From: Hyperoplus lanceolatus
Taxonomy: Eukaryota > Chordata > Actinopteri > Uranoscopiformes > Ammodytidae
Direction: 5' to 3'
DNA: 64,000 bases
Assembly (NCBI GenBank): GCA_026929865.2
Contig: CM049408.1
Coordinates: 20,988,001-21,052,000 of the forward strand
Numbering within the stretch: position 1 is the first letter of the stretch; the number at the start of each line of letters is the position of its first letter. Below are positions 11,551 through 31,860 of this stretch, piece by piece. The translations under genes and the position numbers were made by a program. Below the pieces are notes generated by a model. It was not told the DNA's origin. It made no database searches and worked only from the letters and a program-made list of their open reading frames with translations.

Positions 11551-12965
11551 AAGGCAAGGCAAGGAAAGTTTATTTATATAGCACAATTCAGACACAAGGC
11601 CACTCAAAGTGCTTTACAGGGGCAAGATTAGAATACATAAAACACATTATAAAACATTTAAAAGCGAATAAAAGAAGCAAATAAAAAAAATGAAAACTCG
11701 ATTTAAAAAGCAAATAAAAGAAGCAAATAAAATGAAAATTGCAGGTTAAAATGGAAACAAAAAAGTCTTCAGACTCGATTTAAAAGAACTGAGAGTTGCA
11801 GCAGACCTCAAGTTCTCTGGGAGTTTGTTCCAGAGATTTGGTGCATAATAACTGATAGCTGCTTCTCCTTGTTTAGTCCTAACTCTAAGGACTGTAAGTA
11901 GACCTGTCCCAGACGACCTAAGGGCTCTGGACGGTTCATAACGTATCAGCATATCAGTAATGTATTTTGGCCCTAAACCATTTAGTGCTTTATAAACCAA
12001 CATCAGTATTTTGAAATCAATTCTTTGAGTGACTGGAAGCCAGTGTAAAGACCTCAGAACTGGGGTAATGTGATCTACTTTTTTGGTCCTATTGAGGACT
12101 CGGGCAGCAGCGTTCTGAATTAGCTGAAGCTGTCTGATAGATTTTTTTGGAAGGCCAGCAAGGACACTGTGACAGTAGTCAAGTCTACTAAAGATAAATG
12201 CATGGACAAGTTTTTCTAAATCTTGCTGAGACATAAGCCCTTTAATTCTTGATATGTTTTTTAGGTGGTAGTAGGCTGATTTATTAATTGATTTTATGTG
12301 TTTCTTGAAATTCAAGTCGGAGTCTATAACAACACCAAGATTTCTGGCTTGGGGTGTGGTTTCTAACATAATGGATGTAAGTTGTGCGCTGACTTTTAAT
12401 TGTTCATGTTTGGCACCAAAGACAATTACTTCAGTTTTATCGTTGTTTAATTGAAGGAAATTTTGGCACATCCAATCATTGATTTGTTCAATGGACTTAC
12501 TCAGTGCCTGTATCGGACTGTAGTCTCCTGGTGATATGGTTATGTAAATTTGTGTGTCGTCTGCATAATTATGGTAGCATAATTTGTTCTTATTCATAAT
12601 CTGAGCTAGTGGGAGCATGTAGATGTTAAATAGAAGAGGGCCAAGAATGGAACCTTGGGGGACCCCGCATTCAATATTTGTCCGCTCAGATGTGAAATTG
12701 CCTATTGACACATAGTAGTCTCTATCCTTTAAGTAGGATTCAAACCAGCTTAGTACAGTTCCAGAAAGTCCAACCCAGTTTGCTAGTCGATCTAGTAATA
12801 TGCTGTGGTCAACTGTGTCAAAAGCGGCACTGAGATCCAGTAAAACTAAGACAGAACTTTTGCCACTGTCTGTGATTAAGTGGATGTCATTGAGGACCTT
12901 AACCAGAGCAGTCTCAGTGCTGTGGTGTTGTCGAAATCCTGACTGGCTTCCTGCTTTCCTACTGT
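11551..12965 (-). mobile_element. 5'-truncated L2-like LINE with reverse transcriptase
   Basis: A single minus-strand frame stays open for about 400 codons from near 12945 to the stop at 11746. It contains the reverse-transcriptase blocks in order: GFRQHHSTETALVKV, DLSAAFDTVDHSILL, GVPQGSILGPLLFNIY and the catalytic YADDTQIY. A C-terminal region with LHWLPVTQRIDFKILMLVYKALNG and YYAPNLWNKLPENLRSA follows. This pattern is that of L2/CR1-type fish LINEs. The 3' end lies at the left, ending in CCTTG repeats (GGCAAGGCAAGG on the plus strand), as expected for this group. The endonuclease domain and 5' end are missing, so this copy is dead on arrival although its remaining frame is intact, which suggests a young insertion. 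Confidence 0.85.
11746..12945 (-). CDS. Partial reverse transcriptase ORF of the LINE
   Basis: This is the open part of the LINE polyprotein. The two catalytic aspartates are in YADDTQIY, in the palm domain. The ORF lacks a start codon of its own because the element is truncated, and an internal GTG or ATG would not make a functional enzyme. Protein expression is not expected. The stop follows the FKSSLKTFLFPF C-terminus typical of this LINE group, so the 3' end of the ORF is complete. Confidence 0.8.
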   Translation of the reverse strand, partial: QSGFRQHHSTETALVKVLNDIHLITDSGKSSVLVLLDLSAAFDTVDHSILLDRLANWVGLSGTVLSWFESYLKDRDYYVSIGNFTSERTNIECGVPQGSILGPLLFNIYMLPLAQIMNKNKLCYHNYADDTQIYITISPGDYSPIQALSKSIEQINDWMCQNFLQLNNDKTEVIVFGAKHEQLKVSAQLTSIMLETTPQARNLGVVIDSDLNFKKHIKSINKSAYYHLKNISRIKGLMSQQDLEKLVHAFIFSRLDYCHSVLAGLPKKSIRQLQLIQNAAARVLNRTKKVDHITPVLRSLHWLPVTQRIDFKILMLVYKALNGLGPKYITDMLIRYEPSRALRSSGTGLLTVLRVRTKQGEAAISYYAPNLWNKLPENLRSAATLSSFKSSLKTFLFPF

Positions 12966-13855
12966 GCAGACGCTTGCACTTTTTGCTTACATTCTTATTT
13001 TTCCTCGATAATAAATTTAGCAGCAGCTCCTGGATACATACAAATCAAAGGGACTGTAATATAGTTTTACTTTTATAGATACTGCAGGCATTTTTGGACA
13101 CTTTTACGACCTTCTCAATAGAACGTGAGGGGGGGCCTAACAACAGGACAATGAAAATTTTCATGCATGATGCTTCTCTTACATCTGTTGTTAGCCATGA
13201 TACAGTGAAAAAATTATAGATTCGCCTATGTAGTTGCAGTGAAAAAATTGAATGGTGGCATGGTGGACGGAGATGAAGAAATATAACAGGAAAACAAAAA
13301 CAGAACGGAAAATGTGGAACTTTCCAGTCCAAAGGAACTTAAGCCTACTTCCAAACGCAGCCAAGAGGACAACGGGTGCTTGTCGACTGCCGTCCCCTTC
13401 AGGGCCTCGTTCATTTACGCGTCGTGCAGTCGGTCCTCAGCCTCCCCTCTGCTCCCCTGAGGCATCTCTGCCTGCCCAGATGTGCAGCTGTTTATATGGA
13501 GCAGCAATAAAAGCAGCTGGCCTGCCCTCTACATCCTCAAAGTGAACAGATGGGGTCGCCATTCTCCAAACACACTGCTCTTGATGAAGCGACTGGGTGC
13601 TCAGATAATGCAATTCCACATAGAACAGGTTTAGGTTTATTTTCACAACAAACTGCCTGCTGTGATAATTGTAATGTGGCAAGTTGGGAAATGTTATGTC
13701 ATAATCCATTTGTTTTTCACCCAAGATTTATAACTTAAAAGAAAGACTTGAACTACCCTGTCGCTAATGTTGAAATTGATATGTTATGGTGAGCATCGGG
13801 ACAAAATAACATATGGAAACAGAACAACCACAAAAATGTGTGAATATCATATATC

Positions 13856-13860
<5 letters not shown>
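12966..13860. other. Intergenic DNA, no gene seen
   Basis: Short overlapping frames on both strands show no domain and no splice logic. No repeat was recognised in this stretch. Confidence 0.5.

Positions 13861-13914
<54 letters not shown>
13861..13914. repeat. (TA)n microsatellite
   Basis: An uninterrupted TA dinucleotide run of about 27 units. The YIYIYI frame through it is an artefact. Confidence 0.95.
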
Positions 13915-13916
<2 letters not shown>

Positions 13917-15539
13917 ACATTGGTATGGACTATCATGGAAAAAGTGCTACGTTGTTAAGATGTGGTTGCATGGAAGAACAAAAAAACATAAATGCCTTTT
14001 TTGTATGAATGATATAACTTGATCCTCCAAATGACTTAAATTCTACATTTTTCACTTCAATAATACTAAAAGAAAACGGCACGCACACACATTATTAATC
14101 CATAATATGATGGTTTGACAACACTGTCTTCAAAAAGCATTTATTTCAACTGTTGATCATAATTACAATGATAAACCAGATATCTTGACTGACTTTCATT
14201 TTGAGAAACTAAGCAGTTTATGCCATTAACAATAATAAATTAGTCAATTCAAACTCACCTCGTAACAGCAGCACATATCATAAGGCCCTATGTACCGGTA
14301 CATCCCTGCCATTTGATAGACACTAGTGACACCCTGTGGTAATTTTATGTCAGTGACCTTTCACAATAACTCAAATAAGTGCATCCATAATTCTAAATGA
14401 AGTACCTCACCAAGAAGGAAACATCTCTAGTGAAGTGCTAAGAATTACTTTTACCCTCAATATAATATTAAATAGAAATCACAACGAATAACAAGAGTAA
14501 AATAATCATATAACTTCTACTTGATCTGAATGTCAACTTGTCCTGTCTGCCACCAGCAGTTGGTTTCAGTTGAATTTCTGATGCATTTACAAACTGCCAG
14601 ACTGCTGTAGCTGTGAGATGCATAATGGGATCGTCTGTAGGCCTATTTGTGGTATTGTCTGTATTGTGTCTGTTGTAAATTGTGTCTTAGTGTCTGTTTA
14701 TTCTCTCTGCAATATGTTTAATGTTATTGTGCCCCCTCCGAAAAGCTTTTTGGGTTCCCCATTCGTGCATTTTACATTCTAGAAGTGTCAAATTGTGGAC
14801 ATAAAATTGTTTATTAATAATATGATGATGACTTGTGAATAAACTATAGCCCAGTGTTTATGTCCACACAAAGGTCTGTCACAAGGTGGCAGTAGAGGCC
14901 TACTGGCATTTTCCCATCTGCCCCTTAAAGTAGAGAGCTTCCTGTGCGCACCTGGTTCATCTGAGCCAAATATACAAGACACTGCGTGCTTGGGAAAAAG
15001 ACAACTGTGCACTTCATAAGGTGTGAAAGTCAACCATGTCCAAGAGGACCTATCCTATTCATTGAATAAACACGCTCAGGTCCTGGAACAATCAGGCTTA
15101 TTATTATTATACTTTGAGGACATCAGTTTGAAATTCATTTAAAAAACTGTTTGGTTGGACTATGTGTAGTGGACTGCGTGATTTGAGCATGCTCTGGTCT
15201 ATAATAAAAGGTAAAAATTCTGCAGGAACACCATGCATTGCTACCAAGACATTGACTTGCCCTTGGAATATATTTGTGAATGAGCCCAGTTAGAGGAGCT
15301 TTCTCCCTCCTCCTCTTTCTCCTCATCTGGATACATTTCACAGATCACCTAACAGGCCAATCAGCGTGTTTTGTCTCATTCAAGAGGAGGTTAGCCTGTC
15401 AATTTAGTTGCCTTGGAGACTACAAATCAATTGCACTATGCAGTATATTCTTTACCTATTCTCAATGAGCGTGTCCTGTCGCTGCTGTCGTCATCAAGGC
15501 TGTCTCAAATGGGAGGGGGTGGGGGTGGGGGGGGGTTAG
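13915..15539. other. Upstream flank of lbh
   Basis: No coding sequence is seen. The only notable motif is a strong match to the CTCF core at 14879-14897, listed separately. The region is AT-rich until about 15480, where GC-rich promoter DNA with a G-rich stretch (15511-15536) begins. Confidence 0.5.
14879..14897 (+). promoter_or_regulatory. Candidate CTCF site upstream of lbh
   Basis: TCACAAGGTGGCAGTAGAG agrees with the CTCF core consensus CCASNAGRKGGCAG at all but one of the strongly constrained positions. It lies about 800 bp upstream of the lbh promoter, pointing toward the gene. Motif match only; occupancy is unknown. Confidence 0.4.
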
Positions 15540-15690
15540 AGTCACCTGCACTCTGATTGGCTCCCGCTGATAATGAGCTGCCATTGAGATTTTTCTGGGC
15601 TCGTGCAGGGAGGGGGCGTGTCTCAGGCTGAACAAGCACACGCCTCTAGGATAAATACCCAACACAACTGAGGTGACGGTCAGTCACTCT
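15540..15690 (+). promoter_or_regulatory. lbh core promoter
   Basis: A CTGATTGGCTC inverted CCAAT box lies at about 15553, a GGGGGCGTGTC GC/KLF-type box at about 15614 and a GGATAAATAC TATA-like element at about 15650. The last two and the start of GC-rich DNA place a transcription start near 15680. The spacing of CCAAT box, GC box and TATA-like element is that of a regulated single-start promoter. The start site itself is inferred. Confidence 0.55.
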
Positions 15691-15887
15691 AATTTTTGTT
15701 GAAGAGCAGCCACTTTTCGTGTTCAAAGGCAGTCAAGACTTGTCGCGCAGTGCCGGTGTAGGTGAGCGTCCCGCGCTGCCTTGGAGCGAGCCGGAAAAAA
15801 GGAAAGAAAAGAACATTAAAAGTAGAGACAAGTCAGTGGCTGTAATTACGTTCCCTAATCAGCAGAATTGACAGCAGGTGTGAATTC

Positions 15888-15916
<29 letters not shown>
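15680..15916 (+). other. lbh: lbh exon 1 (5' UTR and first 9 codons)
   Basis: The exon probably starts about 25-30 bp after the TATA-like box and ends at 15916, followed by the strong donor GTAAGT. Its last 29 bases read ATG TCT GTA TTT..TAC TG and join exon 2 in phase to give MSVFSPQIYCPVFVPSRD before MTEVM. Mammalian LBH starts with MS, has CP at a similar distance and then reads MTEVM, which supports this exon as coding. A second potential donor (AG|GTGAGC at 15761) could give a shorter, non-coding first exon. In that case translation would start at 20376. Confidence 0.6.
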
Positions 15917-26658
<10,742 letters not shown>

Positions 26659-28340
26659 AGGATGAGCTGTGCATCCACACTCGTTCCCTCTTTCTTTCTC
26701 ATAGACTCTCCCTTTCTCCTACACTGCACCTAAGCCCTCCTAGACATGCATTCAGTGTCTCGAAATGTCATCTCTATGTCCTTTACACCAAAGCGTCACT
26801 TTCTCACACAATGATTTATCCTCCATGCCTGCCAACCCATCAAACGGACGTTAAAAGAACAGAAGGCACATTTCTTACCTACTCTCACTTCCTACCATGC
26901 CTACAACCATGTGTCTCGGCCCAGTTCAGACGTCCTGTTGGACAGCGGCAGCTCCGTTCTACGTGGACAGCTCTTACGCTGCAGCCGACTGCAGCTGCTC
27001 TGTACTTCACTCCCAAATGGCTGGCGTCATGACCCCAGAGACTTCATAATTGCATACAGAACTAATGTGGTACCAGTGGGGATTATTGTCTAAAGTACAA
27101 TGTCCATACCTGTGTTAAGCTTCTGGATTGATATGTTAATACTTGTGATTTTCACTGCTGTCAATATATTTGTCTGTTTGAGGGTGAATGTTTTGTGATG
27201 TTACTGGGATTTTCTTTAAATTCTCCACAAGATTTGTCTAAATAAAAAAAGATGAAGGCTTTGGCCAGGCATTTACAGTAAGAAGGCTGCCTGGAATCAT
27301 TGAAGAGAAGTGAGCAGAAGGCATCATTTATTAAACCAGCATGCTCTGCTATGCTTGCGTGATAAATTCATTTGTACAAAGGCTTGTTGCTCAGGAAGGT
27401 AAAAGTTATGCTATGATCCTCATCACATTGGCCTCCTGTAAGCCTTATGACAAACGGTACTTAGATGACAAAGCAAAATAGTGGAACACTGAGAGCTAAA
27501 TGTGACGTAAGCAGGTTTTTGTTCAAATGGGCCAAGCTGAGTAAGGACTGAATCTGTATTTTTGAAAATAGTTGATAAAGCACTGTACAGACCCAATGAA
27601 GGATGTGTAAATACTTTTTCCCAATGAGCCAACCCCTGAGGCCTTGTAGAATGCTGATTTGTGTCTGTACTTTGTGTTTGGTTTCTTTTTAGATGGAAAC
27701 AAACCTAGAATCGCTCCGAGCTGTACACACCTTAACACAAAGTTGACCGTCCCTAGTCTTCCTATTCTCTTCGAAAATGACTTTGGGTTATTTTGATGCT
27801 GCAAAGTTCATGTTATGGTGAATTCACACAGAAGGAAGGACAAAGGTCACAAATGAGTAAGGCAATACCTGACAAAACGTTAAAGTCTCTATTTACTATA
27901 CAATTAGTCTTGTTTGCCAAAAGCTGTGGAGGAGAAATGTGTGCTCTCTGGTAGAAACATCTGTCAATGTATTTGTCTGTATTGCAATTTCTAGAAATTG
28001 GTGTTCCTTTGCTAACTCTTTAAATCCTTACTGTTTGTGGAACAAGTCTAGTCAGCCATTTTGTTAAAAGAAATTAAAAAGGTTCACATTTGTGTACCCA
28101 ATGAAATACTGTTAAACAAGCATGACAGAGGTATGTATTTTTGTAATTTCTCAAGTGAGTGGTATTAGGGCTGTGTACAGAACATCTCTTTCTCCTGCCT
28201 GTCATCTACAGGTCCCACATTGTTTTTGTAAAGCTCAGGGAGATTAGCCGCCATCTTTCTTGTGTTTTTTTTTTTTTTTGTATTTAGACCACTTTTCTCT
28301 GAAATAACAGAGGCTGTAAATAAACATTTGAATTTGCTAT
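26659..28340 (+). other. lbh: lbh 3' UTR
   Basis: Two polyadenylation signals fit. AATAAA at 27241-27246 would give a UTR of about 0.6 kb, and AATAAA at 28319-28324 (context CTGTAAATAAACATTT) about 1.7 kb, the latter being closer to the long UTR of other vertebrate LBH genes. Part of this UTR (27333-27647) has a diverged second copy at 30655-30863. There is no coding sequence. Confidence 0.6.
27333..27647 (+). repeat. Copy 1 of a block repeated at 30655-30863
   Basis: Three collinear blocks match. AAACCAG..CTGCTAT..TTGTACAAA is near 27333-27380. ATCCT..CATCACATT.GCCTC..AAGCCTTAT is near 27409-27450. GATGTGTAA.TACT..CCAATGAG..ACCCCT.AGGCCTTG is near 27602-27647. The first-to-second spacing is equal in both copies. 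About 105 bp between the second and third blocks are present only in this copy. Confidence 0.75.
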
Positions 28341-29212
28341 CCAACTGTGATGAGAGTAATTGGCTGTGAAGACTTACTGGCATTATTTATGGTATAAGAC
28401 GAAGGAAATTAGTCTTTACTGGGGTACTCCTCTAGCGCATTTAAAGTAGTAAACCTATTGTTTCCAAGAGACTTCACTTCTTTGTTTACTTTCCTATTCC
28501 TTTATGTGAACCCCCCTCCCCTCTCACTTCACCTGCACTCCTGCAGTGGTTAGAGAGAAGCAGTAGAACTTCCTGCTCGGCATCTCTCATACAAAATCTC
28601 TCTACGAAAAACAGATGCATGTATCAAATACATGTAGAAGCGATAGGCCACATGCAACTTCCTGTCTTCAACTTGCAAACACACAATATGTCTCCTATTC
28701 CCGAGCACTGAAAAGCTTTTACCTAAATTTTGGAAATGTATAATTATTCTATCCAGCATTTACAAGAACTTCAGTTTTGATCTACCAAACTTTGGAAGAT
28801 TGTAAGGGTATAAAAGTGAGTGGAAGTAACTCCTAACACTCTATCCATACACACTCATCACAATGATACAAGACTAATAAAATGTGGTTGAGTGGAAAAC
28901 GTCATTGGGGGAACTTGGGGATTAACAGGAATAAACAGAAAGCTTTCTGATCACTTTTACAATGGAAACATCTCAGGTGATTTGCTGTTATGTACTGTAT
29001 TAGTGACCCACAAGGTCACATTTGATTGCAGGGTTAGTCAGAGTCAGTCAGAGTTGCTGCGTTAGGAACTTTGGGGGCCAAGGGGCCTGATAGATTGGTC
29101 AAGGTGGTACTCAAAGGACCTTACGTTGACTTCCTGGAAGAGGAACAATGAACTGACATTCTCTCTACTTCCTTCTTCCTGGAAAAAATGGAGCATTAAA
29201 AGTTATTAATAC
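28341..29212. other. Intergenic DNA after lbh
   Basis: No gene or recognised repeat. The frames present are short and lack domain similarity. Confidence 0.5.
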
Positions 29213-29220
29213 CCCCCAGC

Positions 29221-30078
29221 CAGGGGCGGCCTTAACGATCTGGGGGCCCGTTTCAAGACCTAGTGGGGGCCCCCCACTTTTTTTTTTTTTTTTTTTAATA
29301 ATTATTGTGCATGCTCCCCACAAAAAGAAAACAGATTGCAGAATCCAGTTGGTTCATAGACGGTTTATGAGATGATGGGCCACTGGGTGTGGACTCTTAA
29401 AGCCCCCCTTCCACCTATCCAGTCAGGTACACTGACTTTTCCGCACAGATACTGTACATACAATTAATGGTAAAACATATTAAGGAAGTCAGTGTTTCCC
29501 ACACTATTTTGGGGTACTGTGGGAAAATGTGTGCCTTTAAAATTAAAATGCATCAACCTGGTGCACTTTGAGAGGAACATTTAGTAACTATATCAAGTCC
29601 TGAGATGCAGAAGGAACATTATTTTTCAGATTGTTCTTAAGCAGGCAGCACTCTTTACTCTGCAACTGCAAAAACAGTACAGTAGACTGGTCTGCAGACC
29701 CATGTTCTATGATGGAGAAACTCATTTCAGATAAAGGTTGGAAAGCTACTTTTTATGAACAGTATAGAATTTACTCATAGAAATCTTATTCCTGTATGTG
29801 TGTGGGGGCCCTAAAGGCTCATCATGAAGCCCCTTAGACAGAGCTACCAAAGCTATTTTCTTATGCTTTTGTATTTCTCCCCTACTAGTTTAGGGGCCCA
29901 TTATGATTTATTTCCTTATATTTAGGCCATTCCTTTTTGGACCCTGTTATTGACAGTGACTGAGCTCTTTGACAATGCGACATGAAAAGTTACTATGAGT
30001 ATCTCTGGAGGGCCCCCTGAGCCCTTAGGCCCCTGGGCGAGTTTCAATTGAAAAGGGTGAAACGTAAAGCCGCTAGTG
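29221..30078. mobile_element. hAT-like non-autonomous element (858 bp)
   Basis: The ends are CAGGGGCGGCCTTAACG on the left and CGTAAAGCCGCTAGTG on the right. These pair as an imperfect inverted repeat around GCGGC-TT-ACG. The direct duplication CCCCCAGC lies at 29213-29220 and 30079-30086, eight bases as expected for hAT. Subterminal GGGGGCCC-rich stretches (29240-29275 and 30008-30040) are typical of this fish element type. A T-run follows at about 29278-29296. No transposase is visible. Confidence 0.75.
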
Positions 30079-30086
30079 CCCCCAGC

Positions 30087-31080
30087 TGATAATGGTGGTC
30101 AGCGGCATTGTTTGTGTCTAGCCCAGGGAGCCAGTAGCTAGTTCCAAATAGGCTAGAACAGGAATGTCTTTTATCCTTTTTTTTAAAAAGTGCTCCTTGG
30201 TCACAGCGGAAAATGTCATGAGATCATGGAAAGAAGGAATCAAAAAGAAGTTAAAAAGGGATGGCCACAGTCCTCAGAGAACTTCTGACTGAACTTGCAA
30301 CCTGCTAAGCATTCATGTGACATCAGCCAGACACCTCTGAACTTTGCCCTGACTTTCAAATATTACTGGAGAAAGCAATAGTGAGAAAGCAATATACTTC
30401 AGTTATAATAAAGGGGCATCTGGGGCTATAGAGTACAAAGGAAGCCCCTGAAGCATTTTTTCAGTCAGAGAATTTTGACTTTAACTTCACCTCTTCTGCT
30501 TTTCTTCAGCCACTTCTCAGGTCATGAACTCAGATACTGCTAAGGTATTGCAATTAAAGTCTCTTTTTTAATTAAACTATTATTTAAAAAAAAATTGATG
30601 CCATCTCTTTGCCTTTGACACACAAGCATCAATCTTAAAGCAAATTAAAAAACTAAACCAGTACGCCCTGCTATACTTTTGTGATTACTTCATTGTACAA
30701 ATAAAATAATTTTTGTGCATTTAGGGTACAGTAATGCTACAATCCTCTCATCACATTCGCCTCTTGAAAGCCTTATTACAGTAAGTCTTACAAAGCAATA
30801 TACAAACCAAATTAACGATGTGTAATTACTTGTTTCCAATGAGCACACCCCTCAGGCCTTGCGGTGTCTTGTGCGATTGGTTTTGCTCTGAGCTGAACTC
30901 ACGAAAACAGCCAGACTTTAAACAACTGTGGCTTTTCCCCTTTACACCTGATTGAACCACTGCAAAGTGAGACTGAGAGCTGAAAGAAATGTAACAGGAG
31001 CTCAACATTCATTAAGAAAAGTGAATTTTCATTTACAACACCCAGAGAGAACTCACTTTAAAGCCCTGAAAACCTTTTTT
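30087..31080. other. Intergenic DNA containing copy 2 of the lbh 3' UTR block
   Basis: Apart from the block at 30655-30863 there is no recognised feature. No trace of an lbh coding exon was found beside the second copy, so it is not a recognisable processed or duplicated lbh gene. Confidence 0.55.
30655..30863 (+). repeat. Copy 2 of the lbh 3' UTR block
   Basis: It matches 27333-27647 in three collinear pieces, in the same orientation, about 3.3 kb downstream. The pieces lie at 30655-30700, 30731-30780 and 30815-30863. Divergence is clearly visible but the similarity is far above chance. It may be an old tandem duplication or two members of an unrecognised repeat family. Confidence 0.75.
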
Positions 31081-31199
31081 TCCTCAATCAGCCTGCCTCT
31101 TTGAACGATTTGATCCTACGCGAACACAACATTTCCAGACGAATTTCGAGAGTAATTCTTGCATGGGCTCTGTTTGGATCAGGTAACATCCAAGCCCCA

Positions 31200-31335
31200 A
31201 CCACAGTGATTTCTACCAGCATCCAATGCGGAAGTGACAAACGTTGCAGTAAATTCCGGTGGCCACTAGGGGGTGATACCAAAAGTGAGCAATTTTTCGT
31301 TGACCCACTTGTTAAACAGGCCATTTTCACAGTCT
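31200..31335. repeat. Left part of a degraded DNA repeat
   Basis: The segment GTGATTTCTACCAGCATCC through GGCCACTAGGGGGTGATACC resembles widespread fish repeats with a GGCCACTAGGGG word. It appears to continue at about 31855-32060 beyond a LINE-tail insertion. Family and boundaries could not be fixed. Confidence 0.35.
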
Positions 31336-31452
31336 TAGGCAAGGCAAGGCAAGGCAAGTTTATTTCTATTGCACAATTCAGACACAAGGCCACTCAAAGT
31401 GCTTTACAGGGGCAAGATTAGAATACATAAAACACATTATAAAATATTTAAT
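31336..31452 (-). mobile_element. 3' tail of the same L2-like LINE (or a SINE sharing it)
   Basis: After four AAGGC units, the sequence TTTATTTCTATTGCACAATT and the following 80 bases match, almost base for base, the 3' end of the LINE at 11551-11665. Only this final piece of about 115 bp is present. It is either an extremely 5'-truncated insertion or a SINE that borrows the LINE tail. The element is read on the minus strand. Confidence 0.8.
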
Positions 31453-31860
31453 TATAATAATTGATAGGTTTTATATAGCCTAGCGCTTTATTGCCTCGGC
31501 AGTCAAAGACGCTTTACAGGGTTCCTGGTTCAATTCGTTCACACACAGTCATACCGGTGGTGGTAAACTACGAGAGTAGTCACAGCTGCCCTGGGGCAGA
31601 CTGACGGAAGCGTGGCTGCCATTCAGCGCCAACAGCCCCTCCGACCACCACCTCAACATACAGCAATCATACACATTCACACAAGTAGCACTATCTTCGC
31701 CAGGAAGAGGTAAACCTAGTGGCATGGGTGGTCCCAAGACAACCAGTCCCCATCCTGACTGCAGGAGGCTGCCGGGTCCTTGATATGTTAAGGCCCGCCT
31801 ATTGTGCACCGCCAACACACTGTTAATAAACCTATTTACGGGCTGGTCCACAAAACCATT
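31453..31860. repeat. Dispersed LINE-like 3' repeat
   Basis: The stretch reads TTTATATAGCCTAGCGCTTT, then a GACGCTTTACAGGG word, ACACAGTCATACCGGTGG and CAGCTGCCCTGGGGCAGACT, and a later CCCCTCCGACCACCACC. I recognise this word order as a common interspersed repeat of teleost genomes, probably the untranslated 3' part of a LINE. No reverse transcriptase is present here. Confidence 0.5.

Noticed and set aside
12800-13078. Plus-strand 92-codon frame
   Set aside because: Antisense to the LINE reverse transcriptase region, which carries the recognisable domain on the minus strand.
15762-15767. GTGAGC donor as the main end of lbh exon 1
   Set aside because: Possible as an alternative, but the GTAAGT donor at 15917 preserves an in-phase N-terminus resembling mammalian LBH, so it is preferred.
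31088-31421. Overlapping frames of about 100 codons on both strands
   Set aside because: They cover a dispersed repeat and the LINE tail; no domain or splice structure is seen.
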